Assembly (NCBI GenBank): GCA_964580235.1
Contig: CAZOJY010000138.1
Coordinates: 1 to 8,298 of the forward strand
From: G020348385 sp964580235
GTDB taxonomy: Bacteria > Acidobacteriota > Aminicenantia > Aminicenantales > Aminicenantaceae
Length of the DNA: 8,298 nt
Direction of reading: 5' to 3'
In this document: one piece after another, positions 1 through 6,821 of the stretch
Layout: each line of letters opens with the position of its first letter
Numbering within the stretch: position 1 is the stretch's first letter
Notes under the pieces: generated by a model
What the model saw: the letters and a program-made list of their open reading frames with translations, nothing else
Databases searched by the model: none
What the model was told of the DNA's origin: nothing
Position numbers and translations under genes: made by a program

Positions 1-14
1 TTACAAAAGTAAAA

Positions 15-20
15 TAAAAT
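15..20 (+). promoter_or_regulatory. Possible -10 box upstream of eno
   Basis: The first 62 bases are very A/T-rich. TAAAAT at 15-20 matches the bacterial -10 consensus at five of six positions and would place transcription start about 35 bases before the enolase ATG. Its -35 box would fall before the window, so it cannot be checked. A second overlapping TAAAAT lies at 10-15. In such A/T-rich DNA these matches could be chance. Confidence 0.25.
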
Positions 21-62
21 ATTAAAAAACGTTCGAATATTTAAGCGATTAGGTCTAAAAAA

Positions 63-1361
63 ATGTCAAAAACCACAATCACCAAAATAAAAGCACATGA
101 AATCCTGGATTCAAGGGGAAATCCAACTCTAAGGACATGGATTTCCCTGTCCTCTCATGTCAAAGGAATAAGTTCGGTCCCATCCGGCGCCTCCACAGGA
201 AAACACGAGGCCCTTGAATTGAGGGACGGGGAAGCCAACCGGTATCTAGGAAGAGGTGTATTGACGGCTGTTGCTAACGTGAATGAAATTATCGGCCCGA
301 AGATCGTCGGATGGGATGTCCTCGAACAAGAAGCTCTTGACAGGCAACTCCTTCTGTTGGACGGAACGCCAAACAAGAGCAACCTGGGAGCTAATGCTAT
401 CCTATCCGTGTCGATGAGTGCTGCCCAGGCGGCAGCCCTTGCTTCGGGTCTTCCGCTGTATGCCCACCTGGGAAAAAGAAAAGAATATCTTCTTCCAGTC
501 CCGCTTATCAACATTCTCAATGGCGGTTCTCACGCTGACAACAACGTGGATATTCAAGAATTCATGATCGTTCCTGCAGGATTTTCCAGCTATTCGGAAG
601 CCATTAGAGCCGGTTCAGAAGTGTTTCACCATTTAAAGAAAACCCTGAAAACAAAAGGCTATAACACATCTGTCGGTGATGAGGGCGGGTTTGCTCCCAA
701 TCTCGGTTCCAATGAAGAGGCATTGGACCTCATTTTGCAAAGCATCCAGAATGCAGGATATACACCCGGAAAAGACGTTTACTTTGCGCTGGATGTGGCG
801 GCATCGGAGTTTTACATCGACGGCAGGTATGTTTTTAAGAAATCCGATGGTTCGGAAAAAACAATCGATCAAATGATTGATTTTTATAAAACCCTTGTAG
901 AAACGTACCCGATCATCTGCATCGAAGATGGTCTCGACGAGGATGACTGGGAGGGTTGGAAAATTTTAACCGATGAGCTCGGTGAAAAAATCCAGCTGGT
1001 CGGGGACGACATATTTGTCACAAACTTGGATAGATTTAAGAAGGGGATTGCAAACGGCATCGGAAATTCCATCCTTATCAAGTTGAATCAAATCGGAACC
1101 CTGACCGAAACGATGAACACCATCGCATATGCACAAGAAAATGGTTATTCTGCCGTGATATCCCATCGTTCAGGAGAGACCGAAGACACATTTATCGCAG
1201 ATTTGAGTGTCGCTACGAATGCGGGACAGATAAAGACAGGATCCCTTTCTCGCAGCGAAAGGGTGGCCAAATACAATCGGCTCCTGGAAATCGAAGACGA
1301 ACTGGGAGATCAGGGACATTACGCAGGAATCCAGCCGTTCGCAAAATTCATCTCCGGATGA
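63..1361 (+). CDS. eno: Enolase (phosphopyruvate hydratase)
   Basis: Cytoplasmic glycolytic and gluconeogenic enzyme that interconverts 2-phosphoglycerate and phosphoenolpyruvate (EC 4.2.1.11). At 432 residues it has the usual bacterial length. The mobile substrate loop VPSGASTG is at 39-46 and GGSHADNNVDIQEF at 154-167 (His157, Glu166). The general acid/base Glu207 lies in VGDEGGFAP. Metal ligands are Asp244 (LDVAASEF), Glu288 (CIEDGL) and Asp315 (GDDIFVTN). Lys340 (IKLNQIGT), SHRSGETED at 367-375 and Lys391 (IKTGS) complete the active site, so it should be active. The start is supported by the N-terminal IKAHEILDSRGNPT match; upstream there is only a weak AGG at 51-53, nine bases from the ATG. 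Oddity: the nearly invariant Glu of GNPTVEV is Arg24, and the Arg of LLRIEDELG is Glu409, an apparent reciprocal charge swap. The mutase gene follows after 17 bases with no terminator, so the two are probably one transcript. Confidence 0.98.
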   Translation: MSKTTITKIKAHEILDSRGNPTLRTWISLSSHVKGISSVPSGASTGKHEALELRDGEANRYLGRGVLTAVANVNEIIGPKIVGWDVLEQEALDRQLLLLDGTPNKSNLGANAILSVSMSAAQAAALASGLPLYAHLGKRKEYLLPVPLINILNGGSHADNNVDIQEFMIVPAGFSSYSEAIRAGSEVFHHLKKTLKTKGYNTSVGDEGGFAPNLGSNEEALDLILQSIQNAGYTPGKDVYFALDVAASEFYIDGRYVFKKSDGSEKTIDQMIDFYKTLVETYPIICIEDGLDEDDWEGWKILTDELGEKIQLVGDDIFVTNLDRFKKGIANGIGNSILIKLNQIGTLTETMNTIAYAQENGYSAVISHRSGETEDTFIADLSVATNAGQIKTGSLSRSERVAKYNRLLEIEDELGDQGHYAGIQPFAKFISG

Positions 1362-1378
1362 TAATGCGACTTCTCTAA

Positions 1379-2986
1379 ATGACGGGAATGAATAAGAGAA
1401 AAAAAAAGTTCCTGACCTCCTCTCAGATTGAGGTCAAGGATATCTACACCGATAAAGACCTCTCTGATTTTAATCCGGCTGAATCTCTGGGCCTGCCGGG
1501 AGAATATCCCTTTACGCGGGGGCCGTATTCCAACATGTATCGGGGAAAACTGTGGACCATGCGGCAGTATGCGGGGTTTGCAACGGCTGAAGACTCCAAT
1601 AAAAGATATCGTTTTCTCCTATCCCAGGGACAAACAGGACTGAGCGTGGCCTTTGACCTGCCTACCCAGATTGGGCTTGATTCCGATCATCCTCAAGCGC
1701 ACGGAGAAGTCGGAAAAGTCGGCGTTGCCATTAACTCGTTGCGGGATATGGAAGTGCTATTTTCCGGTATTCCTCTGGAAAAAGTCAGCGTTTCGATGAC
1801 GATAAATTCCACCGCTGCCATTATCCTTTCGATGTATTTGGTTTTGGCCGAAACGAGGGGAATTGCTTGGAATAAACTCAAGGGGACTATCCAGAACGAC
1901 ATTCTCAAAGAGTATATCGCTCGAGGAACCTACATTTATCCCCCGCAGCCATCTCTCAAAATTATCACGGACACGCTGAGTTTCTGTCATACGAATGTCC
2001 CCCACTGGAACACCATGAGCATCAGCGGTTATCACATCCGTGAGGCAGGAGCCACAGCGGTCCAGGAGTTGGCCTTCACCTTTGCCAATGCCGTTGAATA
2101 CATCAAAGCGGCCAAACAGGCCGGGTTGGATATCGATGCTTTTGCCCCGCGCCTTTCGTTTTTTCTGGCCGCCCACAACAATTTTTTCGAAGAAATCGCA
2201 AAGTTCCGTGCAGCCCGAAGAATATGGGCTAAGCTCTTGAAAACTACCTTCATGGCAAAAAATCCTCTCTCATGGAGATTCCGATTCCACACTCAGACTA
2301 GCGGAATGACCCTTGCCGCTAAGGAACCCGAAAACAATGTTGTCCGCGTCAGCCTGCAGGCCCTGGCCGCTGTTCTCGGAGGCACACAATCTCTCCACAC
2401 CAACTCCAGGGATGAAGCCCTGGCATTGCCCAGCGAAAAATCCGCTCAGATCGCTCTGCGCACACAACAGATCATTGCCTTCGAAACCGGTGTGACCGAT
2501 TGTGTGGATCCACTTGGGGGGTCTTATTTCCTGGAAACCTTGACCAACCAGATCGAGGAAAATGTCTTCGATTACCTTCAGAAAATCGAAGGATTGGGAG
2601 GAATGGGACGGGCCATAGAAACTGGTTTTGTACAAAAAGAGATTCAGGAAAGCGCCTATCATTATCAAAAACAGATTGACAAAAAAGAGCAGATCATCGT
2701 ATCGCAGAATGCTTTCTCTAACGCATGTGAAAATATCCATTTCGATCTTTACTCCCCCCCAAAAAAAGTGGAAAAAAACCAACTGGAAAGATTGAAGCGC
2801 GTTAAAGCAAACAGGTCGGAAACACGGGTCAAAAAACACCTTCATTCTCTAAAGCTGGCCGTACAGGAAGGACAAAACGTTTTTCCTCCGATTTTGAACG
2901 CAGCCAGAGATTTGGCAACCCTGGGAGAAATTGCTTCTGTCCTCAGGGATGTCTTCGGCACATATCAAGAAAATGTCAACATCTGA
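1379..2986 (+). CDS. Methylmalonyl-CoA mutase, large (substrate-binding) subunit
   Basis: Adenosylcobalamin-dependent enzyme family that interconverts (R)-methylmalonyl-CoA and succinyl-CoA (EC 5.4.99.2). The 535 residues cover the substrate-binding TIM barrel and linker of the separate-subunit (McmA1) type: YPFTRGPY at 43-50, LWTMRQYAG at 58-66, GQTGLSVAFDLPTQ at 84-97, GTIQNDILKEY at 169-179, SISGYHIREAGAT at 214-226, HTQTSG at 304-309 and GGTQSLHTNS at 334-343. Tyr64, Arg182 and His219 keep the exact spacing of P. shermanii Tyr89, Arg207 and His244, which favours methylmalonyl-CoA over isobutyryl-CoA (Phe/Gln in that mutase). The B12-binding domain (DxHxxG) is absent and must come from another gene outside the window. 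The N-terminus is about 30 residues shorter than many homologues. An in-frame TAA lies just before the ATG, so it cannot be extended. No Shine-Dalgarno site is evident; a second ATG at 1388 is an alternative. Translation may be coupled to eno. Confidence 0.95.
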   Translation: MTGMNKRKKKFLTSSQIEVKDIYTDKDLSDFNPAESLGLPGEYPFTRGPYSNMYRGKLWTMRQYAGFATAEDSNKRYRFLLSQGQTGLSVAFDLPTQIGLDSDHPQAHGEVGKVGVAINSLRDMEVLFSGIPLEKVSVSMTINSTAAIILSMYLVLAETRGIAWNKLKGTIQNDILKEYIARGTYIYPPQPSLKIITDTLSFCHTNVPHWNTMSISGYHIREAGATAVQELAFTFANAVEYIKAAKQAGLDIDAFAPRLSFFLAAHNNFFEEIAKFRAARRIWAKLLKTTFMAKNPLSWRFRFHTQTSGMTLAAKEPENNVVRVSLQALAAVLGGTQSLHTNSRDEALALPSEKSAQIALRTQQIIAFETGVTDCVDPLGGSYFLETLTNQIEENVFDYLQKIEGLGGMGRAIETGFVQKEIQESAYHYQKQIDKKEQIIVSQNAFSNACENIHFDLYSPPKKVEKNQLERLKRVKANRSETRVKKHLHSLKLAVQEGQNVFPPILNAARDLATLGEIASVLRDVFGTYQENVNI

Positions 2987-3003
2987 TATGGATTGTTGAC
3001 ATT
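2972..3003. repeat. 10-bp perfect inverted repeat over the amidohydrolase promoter
   Basis: AATGTCAACA at 2972-2981 and TGTTGACATT at 2994-3003 are exact reverse complements separated by 12 bases, giving about 22 bp between arm centres, or two helical turns. The left arm lies in the last codons of the mutase gene and the right arm contains the whole TTGACA -35 box of the next promoter. This geometry suits a dimeric regulator's operator. It is a poor intrinsic terminator because the stem is A/T-rich and no T-run follows. No specific regulator can be named from the sequence. Confidence 0.6.
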
Positions 3004-3024
3004 CCAAAACAGCAAACCTAAGAT
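2996..3024 (+). promoter_or_regulatory. Sigma70-type promoter for the amidohydrolase-comEC operon
   Basis: A perfect -35 box TTGACA (2996-3001) is followed by a 17-base spacer and a -10 box TAAGAT (3019-3024, four of six matches). Transcription start about seven bases after the -10 box falls at or next to the A of the ATG at 3031, so the transcript would have no leader. In agreement, no Shine-Dalgarno sequence is seen before that ATG. The -35 box is embedded in an inverted repeat. Confidence 0.6.
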
Positions 3025-3030
3025 AACTCC

Positions 3031-4338
3031 ATGCGTAAAAACGGTGCCATCGGATTCCTTGCCATCCTGATGAGTTTCTGCATATTTTCCATAATGGCGA
3101 TGGGTGTCGATTTAAAAACTGCCCGCCGAATTGACCAAGAAATCCAAAAACACAAGGACGAAATCATCCGAACAAGACGCTTCCTCCATATGAATCCTGA
3201 ACTGGGAAATCAAGAATTTGAAACGGCTAATCTGATTGCCTCTAAACTTCTCTCTTCCGGTCTCGAGGTTAAAACTGGCATTGCGAAAACAGGTGTGACG
3301 GGATTGCTTAGAGGAGCAGAACAAGGATTGACCATAGGCTTGAGGGCGGATATGGATGCTCTTCCAATCCAAGAGCTGACCGATTTGCCATACAAATCTC
3401 TGAACACTGGAATCATGCACGCATGTGGTCATGACATTCACGTGGCTATCGCCCTGGGAACAGCCAAGGTTATGAGCTCTTTAAAAGATAAAATCAACGG
3501 AAATATCAAATTCATTTTCCAACCTGCAGAAGAAGGCATTGCTTCGGACGAGGAGGGGGGAGCAAAATCCATGATCCAGGAGGGCATTCTGGAGAACCCT
3601 CCGATTCGTGCGATTTTTGGCCTTCATGTTTGGCCGGAGAACCTTGGGCAGATCTACTTCTCTCCTGGCCCGATTATGGCGAGCTCAGATTGGTTTCAGA
3701 TCGTTATCGAAGGAAAAAGTTCTCATGGTGCCAGACCCCATGAAGGAATCGATGCCATTGCTCTTACCTCTCAGGCCATCGTCAGCATTCAATCCATTGT
3801 GAGCCGGGCTGTCGACCCGACAGACCCGGCTGTTGTTACCATCGGAAAAATTGAGGGGGGAGCAAAAGCTAATATCATCGCAGAAAAAGTAACCTTTGAG
3901 GGAACCATTCGGACCATCAGCGAAACAAACCGGAATAAAATCCCTCGACTTATCGAAGACGTTGTGAGCGGCGTAACCCATTCATTTGGAGCAAGTTACA
4001 TTTTCCGGTACAGAAAAGGTTCTCCGCCTCTATACAACCATCCCGATTTAGCTTCCATTTTATCACCCACACTTTCCCGAGTCCTAGGAGAAATGAATGT
4101 CCGGGATATCAAACCGCAAATGGTTGCTGAAGACTTTTCTTATTTCTCTCAAAAAATCCCGGGCTTTTACTTTCTGCTCGGAGCAAAAAATCCTGAAAAG
4201 CCATCCATGGCGCCTTTACACAGCCCCTATTTTAATCCCGATGAACGAAGCATTGTCCTAGGAATCAAGATCATGTGTCACCTATTATTCGACTATTTTG
4301 AGCATCAGAGACATATCGGAGGAGTTCCCCGTCAATAG
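3031..4338 (+). CDS. Exported M20-family amidohydrolase (M20D, N-acyl amino acid or hippurate hydrolase-like)
   Basis: Predicted dinuclear metal-dependent hydrolase of the aminoacylase, hippuricase and IAA-amino acid hydrolase group, which cleaves the amide bond of N-acylated amino acids or small peptides. The exact substrate cannot be read from sequence. Residues 1-24 form a signal peptide or membrane anchor (Arg2, Lys3, then a hydrophobic run to AMG), so the enzyme probably acts outside the cytoplasm. The catalytic domain shows RRFLHMNPELG at 49-59, LRADMDALPI at 104-113, HACGHD at 130-135 (ligands Cys132, His134), QPAEEG at 164-169 (Glu167/168), GLHVWP at 197-202 (His199) and PLHSPYFNPDE at 395-405 (His397). 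The lid/dimerisation domain lies between, with SSHGARPHEGIDAI at 230-243. All catalytic positions are present. The start codon is the only one that keeps the full signal peptide. The gene begins right after a strong promoter and is followed after 8 bases by comEC, with which it should be co-transcribed. Confidence 0.93.
   Translation: MRKNGAIGFLAILMSFCIFSIMAMGVDLKTARRIDQEIQKHKDEIIRTRRFLHMNPELGNQEFETANLIASKLLSSGLEVKTGIAKTGVTGLLRGAEQGLTIGLRADMDALPIQELTDLPYKSLNTGIMHACGHDIHVAIALGTAKVMSSLKDKINGNIKFIFQPAEEGIASDEEGGAKSMIQEGILENPPIRAIFGLHVWPENLGQIYFSPGPIMASSDWFQIVIEGKSSHGARPHEGIDAIALTSQAIVSIQSIVSRAVDPTDPAVVTIGKIEGGAKANIIAEKVTFEGTIRTISETNRNKIPRLIEDVVSGVTHSFGASYIFRYRKGSPPLYNHPDLASILSPTLSRVLGEMNVRDIKPQMVAEDFSYFSQKIPGFYFLLGAKNPEKPSMAPLHSPYFNPDERSIVLGIKIMCHLLFDYFEHQRHIGGVPRQ
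4318..4324 (+). promoter_or_regulatory. Distant Shine-Dalgarno-like GGAGGAG before comEC
   Basis: GGAGGAG lies inside the end of the amidohydrolase gene, 22 bases before the comEC ATG at 4347, which is too far for normal use. A decoy ATG immediately followed by TAA (4340-4345) lies between them, 15 bases from the purine run. Because the amidohydrolase stop codon is at 4336-4338, termination and re-initiation probably set comEC translation. No alternative in-frame start codon lies nearer to the GGAGGAG. Confidence 0.4.
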
Positions 4339-4346
4339 TATGTAAC

Positions 4347-6731
4347 ATGCTTTCTCCTTTTGTCTATTTTTCTTTAAGCCTGGCGGGTGGAATTTTCCTT
4401 TCTGCCCTTGTATCACAATCCCTAGCAGAAGGAATAATTCCTGCGGTTTTTTGTCTCGCATGTGCCTGGATATTCGTCTCGGCAGTCAGAAAGACAAAAC
4501 CGGCTTTTTTGTTCACTCTCTTAGCGACTTTTTTCCTGGGGTCGAGTTTGCACACTTGGCAGAATAGCGCCTTTGAAAACAATCCGCTTAAAAAGTTCAG
4601 AACAGAGGATTACATCGACTTTGAAGGACAGCTTTATAAATCTTGCTCCAGAGGTTATGACAGAGACTATTTATTTTTAAAGGTTGAAAGAATTATTGCC
4701 CACAATCAGAGAAAAAAAATACGCGGCAATTTGAGGATTTCAGTTCCTCATACACAAAAAATGCCTTTTCCGCTCGATCTTTACGCGCACGATAAAATCA
4801 AGGTATCCGCGAAGCTTTCTCCTTCACATGGCTACAGAAATTTCAGCCCTTCTGCGCTCGATCAGTATCTCGAGAGCCAGAATATTCACAACAGGGCCTT
4901 CACCAAAAGCCCTCTGCTCATAGAAAAACGTCGAAGGGGAAGGACAATCTCTCTCCCCCGAATTATTTCCATCATAAGACGAAACTTGCAGCGCAGGATC
5001 GAACATCACTTCTCCCGCCCCCAGGATTCGAGCCTTTCTTCGCAAGGAGCGGTGGTGGAAGCCCTCCTTTTGGGAGAAAGGGGGAGAATGGATCCTGGGA
5101 TCTCCCAGAGTCTCCAGCACGCCGGGATTTTCCACCTGTTCGCCATCTCGGGAGCCCATATTGCGATCATCTCTTTTCTTCTTTTTCGCTTTTTCAGATT
5201 TCTGAGCCTTCCGGATCGAACAAATCACGTCCTCTTGATCTTCTTTCTTATTTTTTTCGCCCTGCTGGTCGAAGGGAGGCCTTCGGTTATGAGAGCCACG
5301 TTCATGGCGCTCGCTTTCCTTTTCGGGAAGCTGATTTGGCGAAACGTCAACCTCTTGAATACCCTTGCGATCAGTGCATTCATCATCCTCGTCCTCAATC
5401 CCGCCAGCCTCTTCAATATCGGCTTTCAATTGACCTTTTCCGCCACCCTGACTATCATTTTGTTTTTCCCAAAAATCATAAAATATCTTCCTAGGCTTCC
5501 TTTGAGAATCAGCGAAATATTTGCCCTTAGCCTCACCGCTCAGTTGGGAGTGCTGCCTTTTGTGGCCTTGGCATTCAATCGCATAACCTTTTCTTCCCTT
5601 TTCCTCAATTTTATCGCCATTCCTCTTGTAGGTTTAATCATGGCTCTTGGTTACATCTTTCTCCTATTTTCGTTTATAGGCCCCTTTTTCGCAGGAGTTC
5701 TTGCTAAAATTATCCATTTCCTTGTCTTTCTGTTGATTGGGACCTCTCATCTTCTGGATCCTATTCCCGGATTGTCGTTTAGAATTCCGACACCGCCCTT
5801 ATTTGTTATCTGGGGATATTTTTTCACGCTTGGACTCCTGCTCCTCCCAAAAAAAATAAAACGGTTGAGGATTATCTCATCCGTGTGTTTCGTGATTTTC
5901 CTCGCTCTTCTTGTAATCCATCCTTTTCCTGCCCGATCAAAAAACCTGAAACTGACATTTATCGATGTGGGACAAGGAGATTCTATTCTCGTAGAGTTTC
6001 CCGGCAGGAAAAAAATGCTAGTTGACGGAGGCGGCACACCGGAAGATAGCTTTGACATCGGAGAGCGGATCGTTTCGCCATTCCTTTGGCAAAAAGGGAT
6101 AAAAAAAATCGATTATCTCGTCCTGACGCACGCTCATCCTGATCACATGAATGGGCTAAAGGCCGTGGCAAAAAATTTCAAGATCAAGGAATTTTGGGAA
6201 TCGTTCAGCCCAAAGAACAATCAGTCGTATGCAGAACTCAGAAGACAGCTGCCTCCTGCCACCATCTGCAGGAGAATGTTCCGAGGGGATAAGGAAAGCG
6301 TCGACAGTGTGAAAATCGAAATATTGAATCCACTCCGTGCGGATCCAAACGTTTCGAAAATTCTCAATGACCAATCCCTCGCCATAAGAATTTCATACGC
6401 TAAAACAGCGTTTTTTCTTACCGGCGACATAGGAAAATTGGTCGAAAACGAATTGGTTCAATCCTCCTATATTCTCAAGAGCGATGTGTTGAAATCTCCC
6501 CACCACGGCAGCGATTCATCGAGCTCAGAAAAATTTCTTTCAGCCGTTTCTCCTCGTTTTTTGATCCTTACTGTTGGAGCAGGAAACAGGTACAATCTGC
6601 CGGATCAATCCGTAATCGACCGTTATCACAAGATAAGGGCCAAGATCTTCCGCACCGATTTTACTGGGGCAGTGGAGATTTCTTCAGACGGTCAGGATAT
6701 ATCCATTCGCACAGCCAATGGAAACCGCTGA
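4347..6731 (+). CDS. comEC: ComEC/Rec2-family DNA uptake channel protein
   Basis: Inner-membrane protein of natural transformation that passes single-stranded DNA into the cytoplasm. The 794 residues carry the full three-part plan. The N-terminal region (1-195) has hydrophobic segments at about 5-65, then a soluble OB-like part. The Competence domain spans about 225-525, with GAVVEALLLGERG at 234-246, HLFAISGAHIAI at 263-274 and many membrane helices. A C-terminal metallo-beta-lactamase-like domain spans about 533-794, with FIDVGQGDSILVEF at 538-551, the metal motif HAHPDH at 595-600, LTGDIG at 691-696 and SPHHGSDSSSS at 717-727. The nuclease-like domain keeps its metal-binding residues, unlike degenerate versions. 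It lies 8 bases after the amidohydrolase gene on the same strand. No comEA, comF or type IV pilus gene is in the window, so transformation competence cannot be claimed. Confidence 0.95.
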   Translation: MLSPFVYFSLSLAGGIFLSALVSQSLAEGIIPAVFCLACAWIFVSAVRKTKPAFLFTLLATFFLGSSLHTWQNSAFENNPLKKFRTEDYIDFEGQLYKSCSRGYDRDYLFLKVERIIAHNQRKKIRGNLRISVPHTQKMPFPLDLYAHDKIKVSAKLSPSHGYRNFSPSALDQYLESQNIHNRAFTKSPLLIEKRRRGRTISLPRIISIIRRNLQRRIEHHFSRPQDSSLSSQGAVVEALLLGERGRMDPGISQSLQHAGIFHLFAISGAHIAIISFLLFRFFRFLSLPDRTNHVLLIFFLIFFALLVEGRPSVMRATFMALAFLFGKLIWRNVNLLNTLAISAFIILVLNPASLFNIGFQLTFSATLTIILFFPKIIKYLPRLPLRISEIFALSLTAQLGVLPFVALAFNRITFSSLFLNFIAIPLVGLIMALGYIFLLFSFIGPFFAGVLAKIIHFLVFLLIGTSHLLDPIPGLSFRIPTPPLFVIWGYFFTLGLLLLPKKIKRLRIISSVCFVIFLALLVIHPFPARSKNLKLTFIDVGQGDSILVEFPGRKKMLVDGGGTPEDSFDIGERIVSPFLWQKGIKKIDYLVLTHAHPDHMNGLKAVAKNFKIKEFWESFSPKNNQSYAELRRQLPPATICRRMFRGDKESVDSVKIEILNPLRADPNVSKILNDQSLAIRISYAKTAFFLTGDIGKLVENELVQSSYILKSDVLKSPHHGSDSSSSEKFLSAVSPRFLILTVGAGNRYNLPDQSVIDRYHKIRAKIFRTDFTGAVEISSDGQDISIRTANGNR

Positions 6732-6774
6732 CATCCTTCCCTTCCTGTTGCCGTGACTAAAGACATCCAGAGTG

Positions 6775-6803
6775 ATAGGATTGACAGCCTCTCCTCTAAT
6801 CCT
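6775..6803. repeat. Short inverted repeat at the promoter after comEC
   Basis: AGGATT (6777-6782) and AATCCT (6798-6803) are reverse complements separated by 15 bases; the match extends through ATAGGATT / AATCCTTAT with one bulged base. The left arm overlaps the -35 box and the right arm touches the -10 box. At six perfect pairs this is weak and may be chance. The 90 bases from 6732 to 6821 hold this, the promoter and no evident terminator for comEC. Confidence 0.25.
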
Positions 6804-6809
6804 TATGAT
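6781..6809 (+). promoter_or_regulatory. Strong sigma70-type promoter for the coiled-coil protein gene
   Basis: TTGACA (6781-6786, perfect), a 17-base spacer and TATGAT (6804-6809, five of six matches) form a near-ideal promoter. The start of transcription would be near 6816, leaving a leader of only about six bases before the ATG at 6822. A GGAG at 6817-6820 lies one base from the ATG, too close to act as a usual ribosome-binding site. Confidence 0.65.
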
Positions 6810-6821
6810 TATTAATGGAGA

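Noticed and set aside
18..41. Repeated AATATT and a TTCGAA palindrome before eno as an operator
   Set aside because: The arms are five bases or fewer and the region is so A/T-rich that such matches are expected by chance.
155..520. Minus-strand open frame (121 codons) inside eno
   Set aside because: Antisense of conserved enolase codons, rich in Arg and Ser as expected of a shadow frame.
1757..2176. Minus-strand open frame (139 codons) inside the mutase gene
   Set aside because: Antisense shadow; it overlaps the most conserved barrel region and has no family features.
2270..2845. Minus-strand open frame (191 codons) inside the mutase gene
   Set aside because: Antisense shadow of conserved mutase codons with no recognisable motif.
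2972..3010. Intrinsic terminator after the mutase gene
   Set aside because: The hairpin stem is A/T-rich and is followed by CCAAAACAGC, not a T-run; a promoter or operator role fits better.
4824..5429. Long minus-strand open frame (201 codons) inside comEC
   Set aside because: It lies wholly antisense to a well-conserved membrane domain, its product is highly charged and low in complexity, and no ribosome-binding site or family motif is seen.
6732..6780. Terminator or small RNA between comEC and the coiled-coil gene
   Set aside because: No stable stem with a T-run was found; only the promoter and a weak inverted repeat can be supported.
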